A stretch of 64,000 nucleotides of DNA from Hysterium pulicare CBS 123377 (GCA_000467715.1 AJFK01000065.1:91793-155792), one strand, 5' to 3'. Positions 12,009 to 23,162 are shown, numbered from the stretch's first letter. Notes: a model not told the origin generated them from the sequence alone. Program-made: numbers and translations.

Positions 12009-13383
12009 ATGTCACCAACAGCCTTCCGGGCCGATGTCGTGCCTCAAGCTCCAGAGGATCCTCTGTTTGGGCTGATGGCAGCTTACCGCAGAGACACTTC
12101 CGAACAGAAGGTAGATCTGGGCATCGGAGCTTACAGAGACGACAATGCGAAGCCATGGGTCTTGCCGGTGGTCAAGATGGTAAGTTCGAATATCAGTGAG
12201 CTTCGACGCACGACATGGCTTCAACGTGCTGACAAAGACTGCTTGTGTAGGCAGATGAGACTCTTCGCAAGGACCCCAACCTCAACCACGAGTATCTCCC
12301 AATCGCAGGCCTTGCAGAGTTCACGACTGCCTCCCAAAAACTAGTCCTTGGTGCCGATAGCCGTGCAGTTACGGAGAAACGTGTAAGCTAAACACCTCCA
12401 TCGTGGCGGGACAACAGCTCACTCAACTCTACAACCAGGTGACAAGCCTCCAAACCATCTCAGGAACCGGTGCTGTGCATCTAGGTGCTTTATTTCTCTC
12501 TAAATTCTACAAACCCAAGACCGAGCGCACCGTGTACTTCTCAAGTCCGACATGGGTCAACCACAATCAAATCTTCAGCAACGTTCACCTACCCTTCAAG
12601 AACTATCCATATTTCTCGGCCAAAACAAAAGGCCTAGATTTCGAGGGCATGGTCGACTCGATCAAGGAAGCACCAGAAGGCAGCGTCATCCTCCTTCACG
12701 CCTGCGCTCATAACCCAACCGGAGTCGACCCAACTGAAGAACAATGGAAGGAGATTTGCAAGGTCATGCAGGCCAGGAAGCATTTTCCTTTCTTCGACAC
12801 CGCCTACCAAGGGTTTGCCTCCGGCGACTTGAACAAAGATGCCTGGGCAATACGATATTTTGTGGAACAGGGTTTCGAGCTCTGTATTGCTCAGAGCTAC
12901 GCAAAGAATTTCGGTCTTTACGGCGAGCGTGCTGGCTGCTTTCATTTCGTCACAAGTCCAGCATCTGATGCTGAAACCACCATCGCCAGGATCGCTTCAC
13001 AACTAGCCATCCTGCAGCGTTCGGAAATCAGCAATCCCCCAGCATATGGAGCTCGTATTGCGTCGTTAGTCCTCAATAACCAGAAGCTCTTCGCACAGTG
13101 GGAGGAAGACCTCCGCACAATGTCCGGCCGCATCATTGAGATGCGGAAGGCGTTACGGAGTAGGCTTGAGGAATTGGGCACTCCGGGCACTTGGAACCAC
13201 ATCACAGACCAGATCGGCATGTTCAGCTTCACTGGTCTGAATGAAAAGCAAGTGTCAAAACTTAGGGAGGATTCACACGTCTACATGACGAAGAATGGTC
13301 GTATCTCGATGGCTGGTCTGAACACGAAGAACGTCGATTACTTTGCTAAGGCAGTAGATAAAGCTGTCCGTGAAACACAGTAA
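12009..13383 (+). CDS. Aspartate aminotransferase, probably cytosolic
   Basis: PLP enzyme interconverting aspartate and 2-oxoglutarate with oxaloacetate and glutamate. Three exons (12009-12179, 12251-12382, 12439-13383) give 415 residues, the usual length. The sequence opens with VPQAPEDPLFGLMAAYRRD and KVDLGIGAYRDD, typical of class I aspartate aminotransferases. The PLP lysine is in AQSYAKNFGLYGERAG. The substrate-binding segment HACAHNPTGVDPT is intact. An in-frame ATG at 11919 would add 30 Ser/Thr-rich residues; I prefer 12009 because it matches cytosolic enzymes and lacks a clear mitochondrial presequence, but the choice is open. It could feed the malate-aspartate shuttle and nitrogen metabolism. 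Confidence 0.93.
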
Positions 13384-14081
13384 ACTGTGTTCCGGAGCTG
13401 TTTGTTACCAATGAACTGGTTCGGGACTTGGAGACAAATGACTTGGTTCAGCCGGGCGTTGGTCAACCCTTTACCGGTTCACTGCATTGGCTCAGGACGG
13501 GGGAGCGATAGAAATGAACATGTACAATTCACAACCTTCAACCGACTTCTCTCTCTCTCTCTCCTGTATGTCAATTTCGTTGTCTATATTGTGTACGACC
13601 GATCTTATTAAATGACTGGCTGTCGCCCTTCCACCCTTAACTCATCATGCAAGCCTGTAAGTCTGTTGGTGGACAAACTGTCAATGGCCTTTCGCTGCAG
13701 GGTCCATTCCAACTGCTTAACTTACCTATCCAACGGAACACAGCCGACACTTAACACTAACTTCTTTCGGCAAGCCGGCACTGGGTGGAAGATGAGGCGG
13801 AAGGCAGACCTCAGATCTATCGGCCGGAATGATTCCTCCGGGGCGGAACACCAATTCTGACGGCCACAGATGCGAGTTCCAAGCAAACACATTGTAGGTA
13901 CGCATGGTTCGTAACCGTGTTATGACTGAATTGAAAGGGTATAGAGCTAAATACGAATGTCCACTATCCACAAACGCCTCATCCAGATCCCATGTCTACC
14001 TTGGACACAACGATAGTATATCTGTAACAAACTCCTCATAAAGAAGCCCGTAGCCGTAGTATAACCATAACATAGAAAATT
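13384..14081. other. Intergenic between convergent genes, with a CT microsatellite
   Basis: About 700 bases of 3' flanks. A (TC)n run of roughly 16 bases lies at 13548-13563. No coding signal was recognised. Confidence 0.6.
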
Positions 14082-15410
14082 TTATACCTTGATGGGCGAA
14101 GGCCGTATCCTGCGTGACCACCTCCTCTTCTTTTCCCCGACAGTCGGGCTGTTCTTTTCACTGATCGGCGAAATCTCAGGTATACCCTGCAGCGGTAGAC
14201 TCCAAGCATCGCTATCCGGTGTCTCCCTTCCCTCCATCACCGGTGGCCATGTATGGAAGCTTTCCGGTGTCGCTGGTAGCTCGATTGGCGGCGGCGTTGC
14301 CGGGTGTACTGGCGATGCCGGCAACTCAATGGGCGAGGGCATGGCCGGCAGCTCGATTCTAGGTACCTCGAGGTCATTCGCTGGGAGTTCAGCTTTTGGG
14401 ATCTCAAATTCGCGTTCAATAGGTAGTGGTGGTAATGGGCGGTCTTTTGGACTTAATCTTGTTTTCGACATCTTTTTTGAGATATTTTTGGAGATGGAGG
14501 ACATGGATGTAGTTCGGCGTGGGTTTTTCGGTGGGACCGAGTAAGGGCGCAGGTCCTCGGCGCTCACGTGAACGGTTATTTCTGCTTGTTCTGACTCGGA
14601 AGATACTGAGTAGTCCTTCTCGTCTGTCTCTTCCAGATCTTCTAGCATTTCGCTCACGTAATCTAGGTCTGAATCCCCCGGAGTGGGAGGGTGGGTTGCT
14701 AGTTGTGTCAGAGACTGTTTCGCCGCCAAAGGCCGTATAACAATCCATGGAGGAGCTTGTTTTAGGACTTCTGAAAGGAGAGGTGGCTGAGATAATGAAT
14801 CCCATTCTTGCAGCTTCTTAACAACCCAAGGATTCTGAGTGCAACGTAATTTGCTGAAGTAGGCACTGCAGGCTTGGATATTGTGAAGTGGATACCCATG
14901 ATCTTCCATCTCTCGTAATACACCCTGGAATTCGGCGTTGAAATCTTCCAACGAGCGGAATTGGTCGATGTGTAGGTTCAGGAAATGGCAGTAGACGTGG
15001 TGGAAATCCTCAAACTTGAACTTCGCAAACTTCTCGTCCAGCGCTTCTATCATTTCCTTTGCTGTTAATGCTGATGGCGGGAGCGGGGGACCGGAGTCGA
15101 ACACGTCCATCTTGATCTCATCGTGCATTGAGAGGAAAAGGTCCAATTTCACATCCCGATCTTTTTTCACCCAGGCCCGTCTTTCTTCTAGCAATCCCGG
15201 TTGCGGCTCTTCTTTGAGCGATATCCGTCCAGCGGGCATCGGCATGGGACAGTTGGAGGTGCCATCGCAATGACCCCAAGAACCGGTCGCCTGGAAGGCC
15301 TTCTGTACAGAACGGCGCCATTTCAGGTATTGTGTCCGTGAAGGACCCTCCTCGAGGATTTGGACACCGGGCAGGCGAGGCGACATTAACTTTAAGCCTT
15401 TGGGAGCCAT
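14082..15410 (-). CDS. Gag-like (Copia-type/UBN2-like) single-copy gene, probably domesticated
   Basis: Single open frame of 442 residues from the ATG at 15410. The N-terminal half resembles the capsid region of Copia-type Gag: YLKWRRSVQKAFQATGSW, then a helical region with DEKFAKFKFEDFHHVYCHF, LHIDQFRSLEDFNAEFQ and ACSAYFSKLR. No zinc knuckle, protease, integrase or reverse transcriptase follows, and no terminal repeats were seen. The C-terminal half is low-complexity. It contains imperfect repeats of the type IELPA..P and a basic end with KKRRWSRRIR. An intact frame outside any element suggests retention for a host function. It could instead be a recent fragment; copy number would decide. 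Confidence 0.65.
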   Translation of the reverse strand: MAPKGLKLMSPRLPGVQILEEGPSRTQYLKWRRSVQKAFQATGSWGHCDGTSNCPMPMPAGRISLKEEPQPGLLEERRAWVKKDRDVKLDLFLSMHDEIKMDVFDSGPPLPPSALTAKEMIEALDEKFAKFKFEDFHHVYCHFLNLHIDQFRSLEDFNAEFQGVLREMEDHGYPLHNIQACSAYFSKLRCTQNPWVVKKLQEWDSLSQPPLLSEVLKQAPPWIVIRPLAAKQSLTQLATHPPTPGDSDLDYVSEMLEDLEETDEKDYSVSSESEQAEITVHVSAEDLRPYSVPPKNPRRTTSMSSISKNISKKMSKTRLSPKDRPLPPLPIEREFEIPKAELPANDLEVPRIELPAMPSPIELPASPVHPATPPPIELPATPESFHTWPPVMEGRETPDSDAWSLPLQGIPEISPISEKNSPTVGEKKRRWSRRIRPSPIKV

Positions 15411-16314
15411 GTTCAATGAGTTCAGCAATCAGCAATATGGAGAGACAAGACCTCAAGTGAGACTTCGGCACATATGGCGCAAATAACCATGAGAGCGAGC
15501 AATGACGAGAGGAAAGCTGAAATGCCCGAACGAGGGTCAGAGTTGAATATATGGCCGTATGCGAGCAGCCCGGCCACCGTGTCTCGTGCCTGTGCTCAAT
15601 CGATGGGACGCCGCGGCGCAGCCTTTCCCTCCGTGCCTCCATTCAGCTTACCTTCTTACAAAGCCGTCCCACCACCGGCCGACACAGAGAACAGACAAGC
15701 ATGGATGCATCTTCCACGCACTCCGGGTGGCAGGTGTGGATGGTCGTCTATGGTTGCTGGGACCGAAAGGCCATGGATTCCGTGTGCGTCAGATACCGAA
15801 TCCGGCATCGCCCATGTCTAGCAGCAAAAGCCCATGTTGCTGTTGTATCTGCATGTCAGCAGGGCTACCATAAAGTGCGCGCGTACGCACATTGAAATGC
15901 GTTCGGGATGAATGTACTGCCGTATGTAGATTAATCTGGAGATGCAATGACGAATGGGAGGTTTCTTGTGTGAGGTGTGGGTAAGAGATGGCTTCGGGGT
16001 ATACAATAGTGGGTGTGCTACTCATCCTTGTTGGACTGCGTTTCGAAGTCCGAAAGGTGTGGGTGCAGGTCGTCGTGGGGGCTACGAATGGGAATATGCC
16101 TCAGGCATGCAGCCACGGGATGTACCATGTAGAGTAGGTAGACGGCCGGAGTGAAAGGAAGTAGGAGGCATTTGCAAAACGTCTTTTCATACTGTAGAAA
16201 GGCTAGTGTGGAGTAGTCAGGGGTAGTCCGTCCTTATGTCCCAACGCAGATCTTTACTTTTTCCTAAAAATCAGCTATATAATGCAAAGTTTTCTTTGAA
16301 ATTTTAATTCATCA
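15411..16314. other. Intergenic, upstream of gag-like gene and tRNA
   Basis: About 900 bases. Several overlapping open frames are present on both strands but lack family resemblance. Probably promoter of the gag-like gene plus tRNA flank. Confidence 0.4.
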
Positions 16315-16395
16315 GGCGTGGTGGCGGAGTGGTTATCGCGCAAGACTAGAAATCTTGTTCCTTCGGGAGCGTCAGTTCGAATCTGGCCCACGTCG
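16315..16395 (+). tRNA. tRNA-Ser(AGA)
   Basis: Folds as a class II tRNA without an intron. The acceptor stem GGCGTGG pairs with CCACGTC, including one G-U pair. The anticodon arm CAAGA-CTAGAAA-TCTTG gives anticodon AGA, which reads UCU and, after A34-to-inosine editing, UCC and UCA. A long variable arm (about TTCCTTCGGGAGC) is diagnostic of tRNA-Ser. The T loop TTCGAAT is intact and doubles as the B box. The 3' CCA is absent, as expected for a nuclear gene. Confidence 0.95.
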
Positions 16396-16408
16396 AATCT
16401 GCTTCATC

Positions 16409-16417
16409 TTTTTTTTT
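16409..16417 (+). terminator. RNA polymerase III terminator
   Basis: Run of nine T on the coding strand, 13 bases after the discriminator base of the tRNA. It is the standard Pol III stop. Confidence 0.8.
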
Positions 16418-16608
16418 GGTATATATTTTTGCTCTGATTCAAGGCATATGATTGATTGTCTTTGGTACCCACGAAGTAAAATTTTGTTCAATGCCAAGGC
16501 TTCCTTCCAGCTTTCTCGCTTAGAGGCGGAATCCTCCCGCTGCTCACTTTTTGAAGCTCAAGAGCTCCCAAGCTACAATTAATCGGGAGCTAAGCAAAGC
16601 CTATCTCA

Positions 16609-17330
16609 ATGCCGCTCCGTCCCTTTCCCCATCCTTTGGGCGTTGGGATTGACATATGCCAAAAATCACGTATAACGGCCCTGTTCACCAAACAGCCTTT
16701 TGAGAGGTCGCTGAATGCCTTCTTAAGACGGCTGTTTACCAAAGAGGAGGAATTTTACTTCTGGGAAAGGTTCAGAAATGCAGATCGTGTACAACAACGA
16801 TTACCAATTGCCTTGAATTACCTAGCGGGACGGTATGCCAAAACGCAGTTTCGGTTCCTCGGTCTGGTTTATTTCGCTAATTATTACTTTGCAAGCACAG
16901 GTGGGCCGCGAAAGAGGCAATCATGAAGGCAGTGAAGAGCAGGCCGCTCACCTTCTACGACATAATAATTCTACCACGGATTGATGAGACGAACGATGCG
17001 TCTTCAGGCATGTGGAAAATGAGGAGTAGGGCTCCAGTGGCCATCATCCTTGATTCACCAGCGGCGCCTTCTGTTCTGACGAAGAAGCTATACCCTCTTT
17101 CCGACTCGAACACTGATGAATCGTCGTCAAGGGACCAGGAGATACACCAGAGTGCGGAGTCAAAAGATATCTCTCCGAAGAGTCACAGTACTGGAAGTGG
17201 ACTCAATTTGAACAGCCTGAATGGGCAGATCGCTGAGCTTAACATAAGTCATGATGGCGATTATGCATGTGCCGTAGCCTTGGTTGAAGACACAATTGTT
17301 GAGATACCTGCGCCACACTCCAGAGACTAA
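16609..17330 (+). CDS. Holo-ACP synthase-type 4'-phosphopantetheinyl transferase
   Basis: Transfers phosphopantetheine from CoA to a serine of an acyl carrier protein. By family it is probably the enzyme for the mitochondrial carrier protein (yeast PPT2 type). Two exons (16609-16832, 16901-17330) give 217 residues; the 68-nt intron is GT..AG. The metal-binding motif GVGIDICQ lies near the N-terminus. It is followed by FLRRLFTKEE and, formed exactly across the splice, LAGRWAAKEAIMKA, the characteristic (W)xxKEAxxK box. The C-terminus has QIAELNISHDGDYACAVALV, the usual ACPS end. The insert of about 60 polar residues before that end is longer than in bacterial AcpS but common in fungal proteins. 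Confidence 0.85.
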
Positions 17331-17397
17331 GCACGCCTTCCACCAAGGAGCTATGTGGTTGCAATAGGAACCCCTGCGAGTCAAGGAGCTAAAAGAC

Positions 17398-17679
17398 ATG
17401 ATTTCAGAACTGCAGCTCCGGCAGAACTCGTTTGTGTCAATCCTTACTCGTAATTGCATTGTGCTGGACATGTAGTGGTAAGTCGGACTAGTCCTCTCTG
17501 CATCTTATTACCTACACCCAATTAGAACTGTCCAGATGAAGAATCGAAACGGAATTCATAGTCTTTTGGAGCGCAATACACTTCTAGCGCAAGCCAAGCT
17601 TCAATCGTCCTCTTTGCCTAAAACGATAATTGAAGACTATCAAATCTCAATTGAATCTCTTTTCAAGCCGTCTCTATAA
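17398..17679 (+). CDS. Possible small spliced protein of 75 residues
   Basis: The ATG at 17398 opens a frame that, after removal of a 54-nt GT..AG intron at 17472-17525, continues to a TAA at 17677-17679. The product is rich in Leu, Gln and charged residues, for example MISELQLRQNSFVSILTRN and later HSLLERNTLLAQAKLQ, suggesting helices or a short coiled coil. Neither exon shows a stop in the joined frame. The frame also stays open upstream to a TAG at 17366-17368, so an extra 5' exon is possible. It sits 67 bases past the PPTase stop and could merely be 3' untranslated sequence. No family recognised. Confidence 0.35.
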
Positions 17680-19890
17680 TCATCAAATCCTATCTGGTGT
17701 GATTTTTGATGCATTCCCCTTGCAGAATTGATTTGACTTCATCGTCAAACAGCGCACCATATCTCGAGACATGTACTTCGATCCGGTCGCACCATTTACG
17801 CCGCATCAACATCAGCAATCTTCAATCCTCAGTTTGCGACCTCGAATTTACCCGAACAGGAAAGAGCCTATTTTCAGCATCCACATGCATCCCCAATCAA
17901 CATCAGACAGCCTCTAGTCGATCCGACCATACCTCAGGCCTCCAACAAAATTCCAATGCGCCGTATGCATGTTCGGCTCTCCTCGGCCTCAGGCCAACCT
18001 CATCGCCCATCGCCCATCGCCCATCGCCCATTATATATATACCGTGCGTCGTTAAGAACTGCCAGAATTCACCAGTCATAAAATCCCAGCCATGCATTAA
18101 ACCCATATTGGATATCGCAAACTCAGCCGCTCAAATTCTACTAACTGAGCCTGAAGCTTGGAACCCGTTGGAACCAACACCACGCATGCCGTCTGTCCGA
18201 AAGTTTGTACAATCCGATAAGCGCACCCGTCTTTCGACCGAGAGGACGGATACCGGATATCGGAGCATTTTCGAACGAGGTAATGTGGGTAGATGGAGGA
18301 TGGGAAAGGAACTTGGTAGGCTAGGTTTGAGGATAAATTAATGGATCCATCTATTTGAAGGATGAGTTTTCGCTGTGAAATGATGTTGTTTAATTTAGTT
18401 GATTGACTGAACGGGAAGTATATTGTCCCAGACCACTGGAACGCTAATCTAATACAAAGGTTTAAAAACCGCTCACGGGGCACATGAGTCATGATTGCAG
18501 AGTGCATGCGGTAGCTGAACTGTTGGTCTGTGGACTACTCTGAACATGGATCGGTGAAGATGGGGAGCCTGCGTTTCATCGTTTTGGTCGATGAAGGGGT
18601 CAAGGTTCACACCTGAAGGCGACCAGAATCTGTGGCACTTCATGGGGTCCAACAGGATATTGTGCCTGAAATTTGGACTGCATAAGGGCTCGAATCTATT
18701 TCCTTACACTTTACCTCCCGAGACAGCCGATTCTCCCGTTGCACTTGATTATGCATTGTCGGTCAAGATAGATGCCTGGCGTCGATAATTTCTATCTCTG
18801 CACCATCAAGGATCCTGTGATGATCTCCTCAACACCCTGAGACCACTATTGAAACGATCTTCTTTCACAATACAAGAACCACTACGCTGATCTTCCAGTT
18901 CGAACCACGCGGATCCGTGGGGTATGGAGAGCGATCATAGTGGCAGTGGGTGAATAGAGTGGCATTAAAAACATTCTTTAGAAACCTAAAAGACTGAACA
19001 GGAAGTCAAATCAGGTGTTGACAAGTAGGCACGGGACTTGTAACTCTCGTCGCTCGCGTTTCGTCACTCCTTACGAATGTTTGGAAGATCAGCCTGTAGC
19101 GCTTCACCAGCGGCAGCTGGAACCGCGGTTTACCACTATTCAAACACTGTTTCAAAACACCAATTGCAGATCGCGTGCGATGTTTCAAGTCAGTCCACGT
19201 CTTTGATCACGACAAGCCCATGTCAAATCACGCTCGTGCAAAGTCAGGAAAGGCAAGACGTGGCAGACGCAAGTCCACGCGTACAGTAACACAACATGCG
19301 CTGTAGTAGGGCCAGAGTCACACAGGATCACAACTTCAGACAGAGCCTACAGTTTATAAAAGGAAGTCTATTGTTGAGAAGGACATGGAAAATAATACCA
19401 CCAAGCCAGGCACGCTCAACGTCCCCAGCATGCTATGTATTTAAAGTACGGGGTGCCACTGAAAATCAAACAGACGCAATATATGATCTCAAGCGAATGG
19501 GTAATGGTATATCATGACATCGTGAACAGCGCCCAATATGAAGATAGAACGGTGGGCCAAGATCCCATTTCCTCTAAATTGACAAGTTGAAGATGATGCG
19601 GTAGTACAACAAACACCAAGCCTGCGGTTGACGGATTTCGATGCGTCGATAGATTGAAGAGTAAATTGAAGTGAAGATACATGGACCCGCGACGCAGTCT
19701 AGAACAACCCGCCAATCCGATCGAATCCGGAACCTCCCCATTGCTTGAACGCTAGGGTTGCTTTTCTTCGATACACCGTATCCAAAACACCGGCCTGAGA
19801 GCCAAAATCTTTCCACAGTAAATTTGTTGACAGGAGAAGCGAAAAGGGTATATATGATGCGCGTTGAAAGGTCGCAATAAGCGCCAACCT
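17680..19890. other. Long non-coding stretch
   Basis: About 2.2 kb without a convincing gene. The longest open frame (17706-18341 +) is Ser/Pro-rich, runs through a simple repeat and lacks family resemblance, so I do not call it. Confidence 0.5.
18001..18040. repeat. 7-bp tandem repeat followed by TA run
   Basis: CATCGCC repeated just over four times at 18001-18030, directly followed by TTATATATATA. A simple-sequence repeat, probably of no function. Confidence 0.85.
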
Positions 19891-20493
19891 CTAATGACGC
19901 CAGTGAGGGTGACGGTGCTGGTGCCTGTGGGCGTGTTCCTCGCGCTTGGTTGCATCACCATTGGATGATGCCGTAGTGGTCGCGTTTGGTGCCGATGAGG
20001 TGCAGAGGTAAAGCTCGATGCTGGCGGTGTCGACGCAGGCGAGGGAGTTCCAGTCATCATTATAAGCGTTGTACGCACCCTGACACTTGGCAACACCAGC
20101 GGCACAGCTTCGGGTCGGGCAGTCCGTTCCGCTCTCCATGTACATGCCGTCTCCGGAGAAGGGGCAGTCTTCTCCACCACAGTTGACGTTCGAGATATCG
20201 TACCAGATGGAGCCACCCTCCAGGGTGTATTCGAATTGAGTAATTGGAGTTGGATTGGCCACGGTCTGGTTGATGGAGAGCTTCAGGGAGACACCGCCGA
20301 CCGAAGGGGTCTGGTAGGTCTCATTGTAGGTACCATTGTGGGAATCCAGAGTGATCATGTCGCTGGAGCCATCGGCACTGACGGACCAGAGATAGACAGG
20401 ATAGTCGCACTTGTTGGCTACCAGGGCGATTGGAGATGAAGCAAGAGCGGAAGCTGCGAAGAGCGCTGCGGAGGCGACGGTAATGAGCTGCAT
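19891..20493 (-). CDS. BYS1/thaumatin-like secreted protein with histidine-rich tail
   Basis: Single-exon, 200 residues. The N-terminus is a clear signal peptide, MQLITVASAALFAASALA. Residues about 20-170 follow the BYS1 (Blastomyces yeast-phase) pattern related to thaumatin: NKCDYPVYLWSVSADGS near the start, a beta-rich middle with FEYTLEGGSIWYDISNVNC, and cysteines in NCGGEDCPF, GTDCPTRSC and KCQGAYNAY. N-glycosylation sites NGT, NET, NQT and NAT are visible. The C-terminus has a dibasic KR followed by EEHAHRHQHRHPHWRH, so Kex2-type processing could free a His-rich peptide. Secretion is firm; the biological role of the family is unclear. Confidence 0.85.
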   Translation of the reverse strand: MQLITVASAALFAASALASSPIALVANKCDYPVYLWSVSADGSSDMITLDSHNGTYNETYQTPSVGGVSLKLSINQTVANPTPITQFEYTLEGGSIWYDISNVNCGGEDCPFSGDGMYMESGTDCPTRSCAAGVAKCQGAYNAYNDDWNSLACVDTASIELYLCTSSAPNATTTASSNGDATKREEHAHRHQHRHPHWRH

Positions 20494-22160
20494 TGTGGAT
20501 ATGATGGGGTTTGCTATGTTCGAGATAGTGATAAGAGAGCGTAGGGCTTGTAGAGAAGGTGGGTACTAGAAAGAGTGAATGCCGTCAACTGAAAGAGTGA
20601 AGCCGTACAGCAAAAAGGAGTGTATACAAGTCCCAGCTTGGAGTGTGCAGGTGGGTAGAAGGCCTGGGGGTGTGCGCCTTCTTAAATGGGCGGGAGCCAA
20701 CGAGCCAAAATGAGCAACACCAGGGCAGCCAGCGTCCCCGGTCCAGCGCCACGCTCGGGCACGCTCCCGAGATTGTCACGAATAGCGGCAGATGGCTGGC
20801 CTCCGTGTAAGAATGGCTCAAACGGCCTGGCGCAGCCGACGACTCCTGGGCTAGGGGAGCCAGTGCACGCCAGGGCCCCGTCCGCCCACGAAACGGTCGA
20901 CCAATCGGGCATACGCTGTACCTGATCCTCCTAAGTGGGAGCCAGATGTGCCGCGGGGACTGGGGGCTGTAATCTTCCATCCTGCCTGGGCCTGGTCAGT
21001 CAGCCCCCGAAAATAGCGGTAAAATACCTGCGGGCAGTCCTGCCACGGTGGATCCGCCATGCATGTTGCTGCAAAATTTTTGTTTCCACTCGTTCTCGAT
21101 CACCAGCGCAGCATGTCCAGCCATGTGCCACCGCGTGGTGCATGCAACATGAACGCATCTTGACTTGGACATTCCCCATCGCCCATGGTTATAGTGCCAT
21201 TATTGACTCTGGCTCGGTGCAATTTGTGTCTGTCCGGAAAGGAGAATGCTCATTTCGGAAAAGTGGTCAGCTTGACGAGACTGGAAATTAGCAGGAAGCC
21301 CGCGCCTCTCAGTCGCCAGAGCCCGCAGACGACGGCAGTAAACCTGCTCGGGCCCCTGGCGGCCAGCGAAGTCGTTGTCCCTGCCCATGTGTCGACGAGG
21401 GAGTCGACGACCGTCTTGCCGCATGAGTGGAGAAGTCTGGTTGGCTTCCAGAGGTCCGTCATGACCCATTCTCGTTGGGACTGGGCAGCGCCAGCTGGCT
21501 GCACAGCTGGGCGTGGTGCCGTGTAGGTATCGATAAGATGCGACGGGCGGAAGTCAGAGACGACGCGAGCTTTTCTCTAGCTTTTTCGGCCATGTGGAAT
21601 CGTGCATGGTCCGCTCCGTCCGACTCGGATTAGGGCTGACGGCCGGCCAGTGACGAGGCGAGACCTGCTGTGAGCTCCATAAGTAATTTCCCACGTCCAG
21701 CGACTCAGCATTCGAGGAATAATGGAAATCGATATGAGCGCCGGATCCCACGACACGACTCGCCATCACCACTGCGTGATCCTCTGAAACCACAGACCTC
21801 TGGTTCATGTGCTGCACGTTAGCTTTTTGCACCTAAGTAGCCAGCGAATTCTCCTCGACGTACCTCCAGGCCTTTTGTGTGTATGTGAGGTGGTGGCGAT
21901 GAACAAGTTAGAGATTTCGTTGTGCCGAGGAGTTGATGCTCGCAATCTAAACACGGTCTGAATTCGTTCGAGTCTTTTCCCGGCAATTATTCAGTCACGT
22001 GATCTGGCCTCTTCGTCATCGTGAACGACCTGCATGTCGACAGTGATATTGGGAGGGCGACATGATGAAGCTCAGCAACCCTCTATCACCCTTTCCTCTC
22101 TATAGCCCTCTTGCTATGTTAAACATGGTGGGTTCACCACTCTCCACAAATTAAGCTTTC
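20494..22160. other. Intergenic, about 1.7 kb
   Basis: Promoter of the BYS1-like gene and the flank of a pseudogene. The part around 20680-21500 is GC-richer and has overlapping open frames on both strands without recognisable products. Confidence 0.45.
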
Positions 22161-23162
22161 TTACACTCCCGATCTCTCGGGGAAGATCGCGGTGATCACA
22201 TGAGGATCCGCGGGTATTGGCCGGGAGATCACCGCCCAGTTACTACTTCATGGCATAACAAAAGTCTATATTCTCGCGAGAGCCGCGTCCAGGTATAGCA
22301 ATGCAAAGAAAGAATTAGTCGAAACAAAAGGTCGGAAGAAAGGCGACGTTGATATAAGAACCGAGTTTGTGCAATGCGACCTAGCTTCCATCCACGACGT
22401 ACAAGCTGCAAACCAATTACTGACCAAACTGGATCGCTTAGATCTTCTCATCAACAATGCCGGTAGATTCGCCAAAGAATATATGTAGCTGTTTGCGATG
22501 GATATCTCATTATGTGCTCACGCTCGTGTAGCTCTGCCAATCTCTCCAGGTGGCATTGAAGTCATATTCGCAACGAACCACCTCGGTTATTTCGTACTCA
22601 CAAACATTCTGCTACCCCTTATGGAAAAGACAGCCTCTACTTGTAGAGTTGCGAGAGTCGTGAACACTACTTCATCACTTCACATTATCTGCCACAAGTT
22701 TGATCTTGCCCAATTTAGCTCTTCAATCCGAACCAAACCGCCAGCGTCATTTGATAGCAGCTGGCGATATGAGCGAAGCAAATTAGCCAATATCCTATTC
22801 ACCAGAGAGCTCGCTCGTAGGATGCACAAGAAAGGTGTCAGCAATTTGTACGTGAATAGCTTCTTCTCCGGCAATATTCCCACCGGAGCAGTGGACACTT
22901 GGAAGCAGCTCTTTGGTAATCTTACTGGCACATTGTTCAAAGGCACCTTCCAGATCATCGGTCAATCTCCTGTGGAAGGGGCCACAACAGCCATCTTTTC
23001 AGCTGCAAGGAGGTCGAAAGGAATGACTTGAAGGGCAGATACTTCGTTCCAATCGCATCAGAGCACAAGACCAGCGCTCTCGCTGAAGACAAAGACCTGG
23101 CCAAAAACTTGTGATACTGGAATGATCACAAGGTCACAGGCAGCCTTGGAGGAAGTTGGTAA
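22161..23162 (+). pseudogene. Decayed short-chain dehydrogenase/reductase
   Basis: Translated fragments give a nearly full-length SDR of the retinol-dehydrogenase-like type. Conserved parts are LSGKIAVIT, DLLINNA, IFATNHLGYFVLTN, the catalytic YERSK and GRYFVPIASEHK. It is broken at least three times. A TGA at 22201-22203 replaces the first Gly of the TGGxxGIG cofactor motif. A frameshift near 23015-23025 separates AARRSKG from DLKGRYF. A TGA at 23112-23114 replaces the Trp expected in NLWYWND. A plausible intron remains at 22463-22531. No in-frame start precedes the first block. Without the dinucleotide-binding loop no active enzyme can form. Confidence 0.85.

Noticed and set aside
1-17330. 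Secondary-metabolite cluster (ABC and MFS transporters plus PPTase)
   Set aside because: No synthase, terpene cyclase or tailoring set is present, the PPTase is of the mitochondrial AcpS type, and housekeeping genes lie between.
17706-18341. 211-codon plus-strand open frame
   Set aside because: It runs through a CATCGCC tandem repeat and TA run, has a low-complexity Ser/Pro/Ile composition, no family resemblance, and competes with open frames on the other strand.
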